NCBI GenBank assembly: GCA_002422125.1
Contig: DITF01000221.1
Span: forward strand, 1-5,607
Source: a bacterium UBP17_UBA6191
GTDB lineage: Bacteria > Muiribacteriota > UBA6191
DNA: 5,607 bases
Direction of reading: 5' to 3'
The notes beneath the pieces were generated by a model, which was not told where the DNA came from, searched no databases, and saw only the letters and a list, made by a program, of their open reading frames with translations. The translations under genes and the position numbers were made by a program. This document shows, piece after piece, positions 1-5,289 of this stretch; the first letter of the stretch is position 1; each line of letters begins with the position of its first letter.

Positions 1-1
1 C

Positions 2-307
2 CAGATACTTATTGAGATTTATGAGCAAATGTTAAGTATTTATCGCAGCAGCTCCATGTCCAACTATCATCTGGCCAGAGAACAAATGCAGATGATTGAA
101 AAAGATATTCAGATGCTGAGATCTGGCACCATAACCCACTTTCTGACACAGATAAAAACCGGTGAAGTCAACATTAGCGAAATGTCAGTAACTATGAGAG
201 CTGGTATGCAGATTCAGTCCGCAAATAGTGAGACCCCCTATAGTAGCCAAGAGATTCAGCAATCCGGCCAATTATTGGAGCAAATGTTTCTAAAATTCCG
301 TCAATGA
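2..307 (+). CDS. 3' end of an unrecognised protein gene (5' truncated by window)
   Basis: The frame is open from the first full codon of the window (base 2) to a TGA at 305-307, giving 101 visible residues. An in-frame ATG exists at 29, but no ribosome-binding site precedes it and there is no stop upstream, so the gene most likely begins outside the window and only its C-terminal part is seen. The visible part is rich in Met, Gln, Glu and Ser. It has a probable helical stretch (HLAREQMQMIEKDIQML) and a helical C-terminal end (SGQLLEQMFLKFRQ). I see no membrane segment, catalytic motif or known domain. It ends 63 bases before spoVG and may belong to the same transcript. I do not recognise the family. 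The sense strand and tight spacing support a real gene, but its function is unknown. Confidence 0.6.
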   Translation, partial: QILIEIYEQMLSIYRSSSMSNYHLAREQMQMIEKDIQMLRSGTITHFLTQIKTGEVNISEMSVTMRAGMQIQSANSETPYSSQEIQQSGQLLEQMFLKFRQ

Positions 308-310
308 CAG

Positions 311-338
311 TTGCCATTGAGTGCCAAGGCCATGTAAC
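311..338 (+). promoter_or_regulatory. candidate weak sigma-70 promoter for spoVG
   Basis: In the 63-base gap before spoVG, TTGCCA (311-316, 5 of 6 matches to the -35 consensus) is followed after 16 bases by TGTAAC (333-338, 4 of 6 to the -10). This would start RNA near 345, ahead of the ribosome-binding site at 357-363. The -10 is poor and the match could be chance, so spoVG may instead be read through from the gene before it. Confidence 0.22.
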
Positions 339-356
339 CTGATATGAGGCAGTAAA

Positions 357-363
357 AGAAGGG
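357..363 (+). promoter_or_regulatory. ribosome-binding site of spoVG
   Basis: AGAAGGG lies 7 bases before the ATG at 371. It is one of only two good Shine-Dalgarno sequences in the window and fixes the spoVG start, which also matches the usual N-terminus of the family. Confidence 0.75.
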
Positions 364-370
364 CGGCATA

Positions 371-649
371 ATGGAAATTACTGAAATTCGCATCCGCAAA
401 ATTCTTGGTGGTGGAAAGCTCAGAGCCTTTGCATCCATTACACTGGACAATCAATTTGTTGTCCATGATTTAAAAGTGATCGAAGGTGCAAAAGGCCTCT
501 TTGTTGCAATGCCCTCCCGAAAAGGTAAAAATGGGGAATTCAAAGATATAGCTCATCCAATTGCCACAGAGACTCGGGATTTTATACAGAAATTGGTATT
601 GCAAGAATACGAGTGCTGTGATAGTATCCCTGTCGCAATGGAGGATTGA
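371..649 (+). CDS. spoVG: SpoVG family nucleic-acid-binding regulator
   Basis: The 92-residue product matches the SpoVG family along its whole length. It starts MEITEIRIRK, as family members do. The core strand segment ASITLDNQFVVHDLKVIEG (residues 21-39) is followed by GLFVAMPSRK (42-51) and FKDIAHPI (57-64), all hallmarks of the fold. The length is normal for the family (about 85-100). Known SpoVG proteins are small cytoplasmic DNA- and RNA-binding regulators, named for a role in Bacillus sporulation but also present in non-sporulating bacteria such as spirochaetes and staphylococci, so the name does not imply sporulation here. The start is set by AGAAGGG 7 bases upstream. The gene is followed after 19 bases by tRNA-Gln, and its stop codon lies in the loop of a hairpin. 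Identification is firm, but the regulatory targets cannot be read from the sequence. Confidence 0.95.
   Translation: MEITEIRIRKILGGGKLRAFASITLDNQFVVHDLKVIEGAKGLFVAMPSRKGKNGEFKDIAHPIATETRDFIQKLVLQEYECCDSIPVAMED
599..627 (+). promoter_or_regulatory. possible internal promoter for tRNA-Gln inside spoVG
   Basis: TTGCAA (599-604) and TAGTAT (622-627), with a 17-base spacer, give a 4-of-6 match to each sigma-70 box. RNA would start near 634, just before the hairpin at 636 and the tRNA at 669. Matches of this quality are common by chance. It is listed because no other promoter for the tRNA is visible. Confidence 0.2.
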
Positions 650-661
650 TTTTTTCCATTG
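636..661 (+). other. RNA hairpin over the spoVG stop codon, just before tRNA-Gln
   Basis: CAATGGA (636-642) is the exact reverse complement of TCCATTG (655-661). Two G-U pairs and one A-U pair (643-645 with 652-654) extend the stem to 10 pairs around a 6-base loop at 646-651, which holds the spoVG TGA (647-649). The bases after it (ACAAAGT) are not a T tract, so it is not an intrinsic terminator. Likely roles are protecting the spoVG 3' end after cleavage at the tRNA, or serving as a processing site. These roles are inferred. Confidence 0.5.
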
Positions 662-668
662 ACAAAGT

Positions 669-741
669 TGGGGAGTCGTCAAGCGGTAAGACACATGGTT
701 TTGGTCCATGCATTTCGTGGGTTCGAATCCTACCTCCCCAG
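669..741 (+). tRNA. tRNA-Gln, anticodon TTG
   Basis: All arms of a cloverleaf pair. The acceptor stem is TGGGGAG (669-675) with CTCCCCA (734-740). The D stem is GTC (678-680) with GAC (690-692). The anticodon stem is CATGG (694-698) with CCATG (706-710). The T stem is GTGGG (717-721) with CCTAC (729-733), with a TTCGAAT loop. The anticodon loop TTTTGGT places TTG at 701-703, reading CAA glutamine codons (and CAG by wobble), with G at position 37. The U1-A72 end of the acceptor stem and the G discriminator (741) are typical of tRNA-Gln. By this pairing the variable loop has six bases, one more than usual. CCA is not encoded (CTT follows), so it must be added after transcription. The gene lies 19 bases after spoVG and 12 before the TPR gene, so it is probably cut out of a shared transcript. 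Confidence 0.96.
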
Positions 742-748
742 CTTTTTT
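734..748 (+). terminator. possible partial terminator: tRNA 3' arm followed by T6
   Basis: The stable tRNA structure ends at 741 and is followed at once by CTTTTTT (T6 at 743-748). A strong fold followed by a U run can act as an intrinsic terminator. However, the TPR gene starts only 6 bases after the T run and has no visible promoter of its own, so any termination is probably incomplete. Confidence 0.25.
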
Positions 749-753
749 AATTT

Positions 754-2943
754 ATGTCCCTTCTAATCCTCTTCTTTTTCCTGACAGTATCGATGGTAGA
801 ATGCTACCCCCTACTGACTCCTCAGCAGATGAACTTTGCCCCCAGTCCAGAACTGATGGCCGTGTACCATGATCTACAGGCCCGCAATCTCATCAGTGTG
901 CGAGTTAGATTGGATAGATTAAGAAGCCCCAATCCCACTCCTTCCACTTATTATCGGTCCATGCTCTTGATTTCATTGGAGCAGCCGGAACGAGCCAGAC
1001 CGCTTGTGGACAGCCTGTCCACTTCACCCGATAGCCGGCTTCCATATCTGCATGCCAACGCTACACTTCAGTTGAGTCTTGGCAAAAGAGCCCTGCAAGG
1101 CAAAGAGATTTCCAAAGCCTTTTCACTGCTGAGGCAGGCAATGAGCAATCACTCCTTTCCACAATTTGATCAGGAAATTGGCAAGATTGTTCTGGAAACC
1201 ATTCAAAATCCCCGCTTCCGCTACAACCTAGTTGAGCAAATGGAAGCCTTGAACCAATGCTTAAGAATTGTCCCAAATTCCCCAGCGGTAATACGACAAG
1301 CCATACAGATCTACATGAACAACAGTAGCTATTCGGAAGCCTTGCGACTAGCAAAGGCTCTGGCAAGCCTTGAGCCAATCAAGGAAAATCTGGTCTCACT
1401 GCTCGAAATTGCCAATCTGACGGGCATGCCTCAAGAAATTGAAATGGCCACAAGCTTTATTAACCAAAAGCTCCCGGGTCAAAGAGTGGAATTTATAACA
1501 AATCCCAGTATCTCTTTGAGCAACCCTAATCCTGACAATAGGATAAAAATTCTGATACAACAGGGGAGAATCGAAGAGGCCAGACAACATCTTGAAAATC
1601 TCAGATCTCAGTTTCCTGATGATTTGGATCTTTTAATCGAGCATGTAAAACTCCTCAAAAGATTGGGGGAACATCGCTCGGCAATGGTTCTTCTGTTAAA
1701 CAATGAATCAAGGTTTCAAAACCAGTTGCCCTATCTGCTTGAAAAAATTTCCATCCAAGCCATAACTGACAGTACCCAAGCTCTGGCAGAACTCGAAAGT
1801 CTGCTGGATTCAGGCTCACTGTATGGATTGGAACGAACTGAAGCGGAAATTTTGCGAGCCCGCATATATCTGGAATACAGGGACAGTGATGTGGCATTGC
1901 AGCTTCTCGAGACTCTAATCCAGAACTCACCAGGCCCTAATGACGAACTTCACTTTCTGTTAGGGGCTGCCCACTTAAAGGGACAATATTTTAATTTAGC
2001 TGAAGCAAGTTTTTTTGAGGCACATCGCATAGCACCTCAGAAGCCCCACTACATATTGGCACTTGCCAATGTAACCCGACTCTTTGGTTCTAACAAAAGG
2101 GCGGCCCAATGGGCCAAGAAACTGACATTGACCCATCCAGAAAGCATGGAGGCACAAAAAGCCCATAATATACTGAACTCCAGTGCTGCATCAAAAATAG
2201 GTACTATCAGCCCCTCAATTCAAGCATTGGCACCCAGCTTTACTACCAGCAATCTACCCGATCTTTTGCGAATTCACCTGTGGCTTGATGACCCAGAAAA
2301 TAGTCTGGAAAATCCTTTGCACATGTTTTCTATACTAGAGTCACAAAGACACTGGGAGACACTGATCCTAAAAATGGAAGAGTTTTTAACTCATAACCAG
2401 GTTTATCCAGAACTTGAGGCAAAACTTGAGGAGCTTTACCAAAAATATGGGGGATTACCCCAAAAATCCCGAGTCCCTGTACAGCCCTATGCCCAGATAG
2501 CATCCACTTGGTGTTCCTCAGGATATGAGGATGAGGCTATAGAGTTTTTTCATTTTCTGAATCACTTGCCCGAGTTTCCAATACAGTTGAAGCTGGCATT
2601 TATCCCGGCTCTGATGAATAAACGACAATTGAATCTGTGTGAAGAAATTCTTAGAGAAGCACTGTTAAATGACATTGAAACCTTAAAAAATTACTCTCAA
2701 CTGGCCTATATATATTTTTTGAGAAAGGACTTCAGTACAGCACTTGAGATATACGGTCAGATTTTATCATTGGAGCCGGGAAATACTGAGGTATTATTCA
2801 AGAGTGCCGAGGTCCAAAGAGCTATGGGAAATCCTGACAAAGCTAAAGAAATATACGAGAGTATTCTAGAAACCAGTCAAGACTCTGCGGCCATTAGAGA
2901 TGCCAAATTCTATCTTCGTAGCCTCAACCCAGATCAAGGATGA
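754..2943 (+). CDS. large TPR-repeat protein, probably exported or membrane-anchored
   Basis: The 729-residue product is almost entirely helical with degenerate tetratricopeptide repeats. The clearest pair is at the C-terminus, near residues 647-680 (YSQLAYIYFLRKDFSTALEI onward to LEPGN) and 681-714 (VLFKSAEVQRAMGNPDKAKE). Weaker repeats lie near 177-208, 264-330 and 399-466. TPR arrays are protein-protein interaction scaffolds, and no enzymatic motif is seen. The N-terminus MSLLILFFFLTVSMVEC is hydrophobic like a signal sequence, but it lacks the usual Lys/Arg before the hydrophobic core and has no lipobox around Cys17, so export is uncertain. An in-frame TAA at 748-750 makes ATG 754 the first possible start. 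No Shine-Dalgarno sequence precedes it or the later Met codons (793, 829, 856). The gene sits between tRNA-Gln and pth, where many bacteria have prs and rplY. Its role is unknown. Confidence 0.85.
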   Translation: MSLLILFFFLTVSMVECYPLLTPQQMNFAPSPELMAVYHDLQARNLISVRVRLDRLRSPNPTPSTYYRSMLLISLEQPERARPLVDSLSTSPDSRLPYLHANATLQLSLGKRALQGKEISKAFSLLRQAMSNHSFPQFDQEIGKIVLETIQNPRFRYNLVEQMEALNQCLRIVPNSPAVIRQAIQIYMNNSSYSEALRLAKALASLEPIKENLVSLLEIANLTGMPQEIEMATSFINQKLPGQRVEFITNPSISLSNPNPDNRIKILIQQGRIEEARQHLENLRSQFPDDLDLLIEHVKLLKRLGEHRSAMVLLLNNESRFQNQLPYLLEKISIQAITDSTQALAELESLLDSGSLYGLERTEAEILRARIYLEYRDSDVALQLLETLIQNSPGPNDELHFLLGAAHLKGQYFNLAEASFFEAHRIAPQKPHYILALANVTRLFGSNKRAAQWAKKLTLTHPESMEAQKAHNILNSSAASKIGTISPSIQALAPSFTTSNLPDLLRIHLWLDDPENSLENPLHMFSILESQRHWETLILKMEEFLTHNQVYPELEAKLEELYQKYGGLPQKSRVPVQPYAQIASTWCSSGYEDEAIEFFHFLNHLPEFPIQLKLAFIPALMNKRQLNLCEEILREALLNDIETLKNYSQLAYIYFLRKDFSTALEIYGQILSLEPGNTEVLFKSAEVQRAMGNPDKAKEIYESILETSQDSAAIRDAKFYLRSLNPDQG
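2936..2940 (+). promoter_or_regulatory. ribosome-binding site of pth inside the TPR gene end
   Basis: AAGGA, in the last two sense codons of the TPR gene, lies 7 bases before ATG 2948. It decides the pth start in favour of 2948 over the upstream in-frame ATG at 2900. It also implies that ribosomes ending the TPR gene are placed to start pth. Confidence 0.75.
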
Positions 2944-2947
2944 CTCC

Positions 2948-3538
2948 ATGACTCGCTTTTATATTGTCGGATTAGGTAATCCAGGCGCAAAATACGAAAA
3001 GACCAGACATAATGCTGGATTCTTAGCCCTAGACGATATTGCCAACAATTTACAGTTTCCTGCATTTCGTGATGAAAAATATCACAGGGCCCTAGAAAGC
3101 CGTGGACAGGTGGAGGGAAAAACCGTCTGGCTAATCAAGCCCCAGACCTTTATGAATCTGAGTGGAGACACGATTGGGCTTTTACGCAAGGAAGGCCTAG
3201 CACCAGAACAGGTGATTGTATTGTATGACGATATTGATTTACCCCTAGGCACCATCCGTATTCGCGATAAAGGCCGGGCCGGTTCACATAATGGAATGAA
3301 ATCACTAGTGAGCCATTTAGGCACCGAGTGCTTTTTAAGAATTCGGATTGGAATCAAGCCCACTCATGCAGTAGCAAATCTTTCCGATTTTGTCTTGGAT
3401 AAATTTAGTGGAAGCGAACTCGAGATACTACAGACAACCTATCCCCTGATTGCTCAAGCCATGAAACTTTTACTGACAGGAAAAATCGCAGAGGCTCAAT
3501 TGCAGTTCAATCAAAAAGCGCAAATTACCCAAGGATAA
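2948..3538 (+). CDS. pth: peptidyl-tRNA hydrolase
   Basis: This is bacterial-type Pth, the cytoplasmic esterase that releases tRNA from peptidyl-tRNAs dropped by stalled ribosomes. The 196-residue product has the normal length and all signature blocks. GLGNPGAKYEKTRHNAG (residues 8-24) carries Asn11 and the catalytic His21. KPQTFMNLSG (64-73) carries Asn70. YDDIDLPLGTIRIR (93-106) carries Asp95, the partner of the catalytic His. GRAGSHNGMKS (109-119) carries Asn115. These match E. coli Asn10, His20, Asn68, Asp93 and Asn114. The C-terminal lid helix region (near 155-190) is present. An in-frame ATG at 2900 would add 16 residues unlike the family, whereas ATG 2948 gives the canonical start and has AAGGA 7 bases upstream. 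The gene starts 4 bases after the TPR stop, so the two are almost certainly co-transcribed. Nothing suggests loss of function. Confidence 0.96.
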   Translation: MTRFYIVGLGNPGAKYEKTRHNAGFLALDDIANNLQFPAFRDEKYHRALESRGQVEGKTVWLIKPQTFMNLSGDTIGLLRKEGLAPEQVIVLYDDIDLPLGTIRIRDKGRAGSHNGMKSLVSHLGTECFLRIRIGIKPTHAVANLSDFVLDKFSGSELEILQTTYPLIAQAMKLLLTGKIAEAQLQFNQKAQITQG

Positions 3539-3566
3539 TGACAGAGGAAATGCAGTATGTTATACT
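3538..3566 (+). promoter_or_regulatory. strong sigma-70-type promoter of the sigma factor operon
   Basis: ATGACA (3538-3543, 5 of 6 to TTGACA) and TATACT (3561-3566, 5 of 6 to TATAAT) are spaced by the optimal 17 bases. TG at 3558-3559 one base before the -10 makes it an extended -10. The expected start is near 3573, giving a leader of about 34 bases before ATG 3607. The -35 begins on the last base of the pth stop codon. This suggests the flagellar sigma gene is transcribed by the housekeeping polymerase, independently of pth. Confidence 0.6.
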
Positions 3567-3589
3567 TCTTGGGAGTTCATTACCCGGTT

Positions 3590-3603
3590 AGGAATGCCAT
3601 TCC
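3590..3603 (+). promoter_or_regulatory. small leader hairpin covering the only SD-like bases before the sigma gene
   Basis: GGAAT (3591-3595) pairs with ATTCC (3599-3603) around a GCC loop. The only Shine-Dalgarno-like sequence in the leader, AGGA (3590-3593), lies in this stem and is 13 bases from ATG 3607, which is too far for good initiation. Translation may therefore be weak or controlled. The stem is short and could be chance. Confidence 0.3.
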
Positions 3604-3606
3604 CCT

Positions 3607-4500
3607 ATGAAGCAGGAACCCTTGGAAGTAGTAAAAATTGTCGAAGACGAGATCGAAGAAGAGTTTGACGATGCAACAGATTCCGATAGTGAAGAATCTG
3701 TTCGTGTAGTTAGTTCTGATGATCAGGAAGATCTACGCCTGTGGCAGGCATACAAGGAAACTGGGGACCCTAAGGTCCGAGAGCTGTTAATCCTGAAGTA
3801 TTCTCCTTTTGTGAAATATGTCGCTGGGCGAATGGCTGTGAATCTGCCAAGCAATGTGGAGTACGAAGACCTTATAAGTTATGGGGTTTTTGGATTAATT
3901 GATGCCATAGAACGGTATGACACCGATAGGGCCGTGCAGTTTAAGACCTATGCCAAAACCCGAATCCGTGGGGCAATTCTGGATGAGTTACGAGTGCTGG
4001 ACTGGACCCCTCGGTCCGTCCGTCAAAAGGCCAGAAAGCTGGAAAAAGCCTATGCTCACCTCGAAAGCGAGATGGGTAGACAGGTAACTGACGAAGAAGT
4101 GGCGGCTTATCTGGAAATAACTATCGAGGAGCTGCAGAAGCTGGTGGAAGATACCAGACAGTCTTTAGTTCTGTCATTGGATGAAACCGAACCAGGTAGT
4201 GACAACTCCGGCGGTGGGCCTCAAAGCAGGCTTAATTTTTTTGAAGATGTGAACACCCCCACTCCTGAGCAAAGGGCGACTAATCGTGAAGTGAAAAAGA
4301 TGTTGGCTGAATCGATCAACAAGCTATCTGATCGCGAACGCCTAGTAGTCACTCTGATTTATTTTGAGGATATGACTGCCAAAGAAATTGGTCAGATTCT
4401 CGGTGTATCTGACTCCCGTGTCTCCCAGTTACACACCAAAGCAATTCTGAGACTCAGAGGAAGACTAGGCAAGGTAAAACGCTTGCTTCTGGAAGAATAA
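3607..4500 (+). CDS. fliA: FliA/WhiG-type RNA polymerase sigma factor (sigma-28 group)
   Basis: This 297-residue protein directs RNA polymerase to flagellar-type promoters. Region 2 spans about residues 58-130, with YEDLISYGVFGLIDAIERYD (86-105), and FKTYAKTRIRGAILDELR (112-129), the signature of the FliA/WhiG group. Region 3 starts at DWTPRSVRQKARKLEKAY (132-149). Region 4 (about 236-285) contains the helix-turn-helix MTAKEIGQILGVSDSRVSQL (256-275) that reads the -35 box. Two features depart from the usual form of about 240-265 residues: a very acidic N-terminal extension (residues 1-42) and a Gly/Ser-rich linker between regions 3 and 4 (about 195-210). ATG 3607 is the only start after the in-frame TAG at 3589-3591, and it lacks a well-placed ribosome-binding site. 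The gene has its own promoter and heads a tight four-gene run. WhiG-like regulators of differentiation are the alternative, but the spirochaete/Firmicutes-like neighbour downstream favours motility. Confidence 0.92.
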   Translation: MKQEPLEVVKIVEDEIEEEFDDATDSDSEESVRVVSSDDQEDLRLWQAYKETGDPKVRELLILKYSPFVKYVAGRMAVNLPSNVEYEDLISYGVFGLIDAIERYDTDRAVQFKTYAKTRIRGAILDELRVLDWTPRSVRQKARKLEKAYAHLESEMGRQVTDEEVAAYLEITIEELQKLVEDTRQSLVLSLDETEPGSDNSGGGPQSRLNFFEDVNTPTPEQRATNREVKKMLAESINKLSDRERLVVTLIYFEDMTAKEIGQILGVSDSRVSQLHTKAILRLRGRLGKVKRLLLEE

Positions 4501-4820
4501 TGGCTATTCGACCCATTGATGTTCAGGTTAATGTGACTGGCTCCAATCAGGTGTCTGAAACCAGGCACAAACAGCAGTTGATGGAACAGTTGCACCAACA
4601 AAATCCTCAGGGTGCGACCGCAGAGATCGAGCGCAAGCTAACCAAATCCGTAAACGAAGTTAGGCCTGATATGGATGTTGATCCTGAGGGACATAACCAG
4701 CAGGAAGCAGAACGCAGGAAACAGGAAGCGCAAAAGAAGCAGGATGAAGAAAACAAGGCAAAAAACGCCAAGCCTGTATCTGACGGTATTCGCGGCAAAC
4801 GAGTAGATTTTTCAGTATAG
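4500..4820 (+). CDS. small charged protein linked to the flagellar sigma factor
   Basis: The ATG shares one base with the sigma gene stop (TAATG), and GGAAG at 4491-4495 offers a weak, closely spaced ribosome-binding site, so translation is probably coupled. The 106-residue product starts MAIRPIDVQV and ends GIRGKRVDFSV. Between them it is very hydrophilic, with a Gln/Glu/Lys-rich stretch (about residues 65-91) likely to be helical or disordered. There is no signal peptide or membrane segment. Small proteins with an N-terminal RPID-type start and a C-terminal G..(I/V)D ending occur in flagellar operons near fliA/sigD in Clostridia and spirochaetes, and I believe this is one of them, though I recognise it from pattern only. 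Their function is not established. Position and conserved ends suggest a part in flagellar gene control or assembly. Confidence 0.75.
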   Translation: MAIRPIDVQVNVTGSNQVSETRHKQQLMEQLHQQNPQGATAEIERKLTKSVNEVRPDMDVDPEGHNQQEAERRKQEAQKKQDEENKAKNAKPVSDGIRGKRVDFSV

Positions 4821-4821
4821 T

Positions 4822-5289
4822 ATGGCCAATGTTTTGGACACACAAAATCAGGCTTGGATTGCCTACCTAGCATTTCAATTTCCTTCGGCAGACAGATTTA
4901 CAGTCGGGCTTCTGTGTCTGGATCGCCAGGGCTTTCCGGTTGACTTCCGTTTTTCATCACCTGTACAACCGACCGCCATGCAAAAAGCTTTGTATGGGGC
5001 TACTTTGGAGAGTTGGCTGATTCAATCCATTGCCAAAGATCTGTTTAAGGATATGGCACATAAACCACAGCTAGTAATTACCAATTACAAAGAAATGCCT
5101 GGCGAATGGCTCGGATTACCTCTATATCTTCTGGAACGGGGAAATTCTTTAGAAAATCTGGTATTGATTGATGCCATGGGGAAAAAAGAGGAAGAGCTTC
5201 TTTTGGTTGTTTCCCAGTTCACTATAGATTTACAGGAACCATTTAAGCGAATTGAACAGGCACTGGCTCTCATCCCCCCCTCTCGATGA
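4822..5289 (+). CDS. conserved-looking protein of unknown function, sigma operon
   Basis: The 155-residue protein starts one base after the previous stop. An in-frame TAG at 4804-4806 makes ATG 4822 the first start available. No ribosome-binding site is visible, which points to translational coupling. The product looks like a compact soluble alpha/beta protein. It has a strand-rich N-terminal half (FTVGLLCLDRQGFPVDFRFS), a motif PVQPTAMQKALYG (residues 47-59) that looks like a conserved signature, a helical middle (to about 80), hydrophobic strands QLVITNY (83-89) and LENLVLIDAM (110-119), and a C-terminal helix after QEPFKRIEQALALI. There is no signal peptide or membrane segment. I do not recognise a named family. 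Its place in the run suggests a role linked to motility or its regulation, by context only. It ends in a C7 run and overlaps the next gene by ATGA. Confidence 0.75.
   Translation: MANVLDTQNQAWIAYLAFQFPSADRFTVGLLCLDRQGFPVDFRFSSPVQPTAMQKALYGATLESWLIQSIAKDLFKDMAHKPQLVITNYKEMPGEWLGLPLYLLERGNSLENLVLIDAMGKKEEELLLVVSQFTIDLQEPFKRIEQALALIPPSR
5274..5280 (+). other. C7 homopolymer in register for -1 frameshifting
   Basis: In the frame of the 4822 gene the run reads atC CCC CCC tct, which is the X XXY YYZ pattern of a slippery heptamer. A -1 slip reads ctc tcg atg aag and joins this gene in frame to the gene starting at 5286. There is no obvious stimulating stem-loop in the few bases before the window gene junction, and the only SD-like bases upstream are AGG at 5258-5260. 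The run could equally be a mutation hot spot or a sequencing-length error. Confidence 0.35.

Noticed and set aside
21..35. ATG at 21 and the in-frame ATG at 29 as starts of the first gene
   Set aside because: ATG 21 is in another frame and hits a stop after four codons. ATG 29 has no ribosome-binding site, and the frame is open to the window edge, so a start outside the window is more likely.
659..664. Perfect TTGACA -35 box just before tRNA-Gln
   Set aside because: It ends 4 bases before the tRNA 5' end and has no -10 at the right distance (the bases 17 further on, AGCGGT, lie in the tRNA D loop). It cannot be the tRNA promoter and is part of the hairpin arm.
1061..1930. Minus-strand open frames opposite the TPR gene
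   Set aside because: They are short, have no ribosome-binding sites or recognisable products, and are fully explained as shadows of the TPR coding sequence.
2900..2947. Upstream in-frame ATG extending pth by 16 residues
   Set aside because: The extra residues overlap the TPR gene and do not resemble Pth. ATG 2948 has a well-spaced AAGGA and gives the canonical N-terminus.
3539..3606. Possible intrinsic terminator after pth
   Set aside because: The only inverted repeat (3591-3603) has a 5-pair stem and no T run after it, so there is no support for termination here.
3682..3689. CCGATA-type sigma-28 -10 element inside the sigma gene (and similar ones near 1027 and 3922)
   Set aside because: At 3682 and 3922 there is no TAAA-type -35 element about 15 bases upstream. 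All three lie inside coding sequence, so they are taken as chance.
4607..4873. Minus-strand open frames opposite the small charged gene
   Set aside because: They arise opposite Gln/Glu/Lys codons, translate to Ser/Cys/Phe-rich sequence with no family resemblance, and lie opposite well-supported + strand genes.
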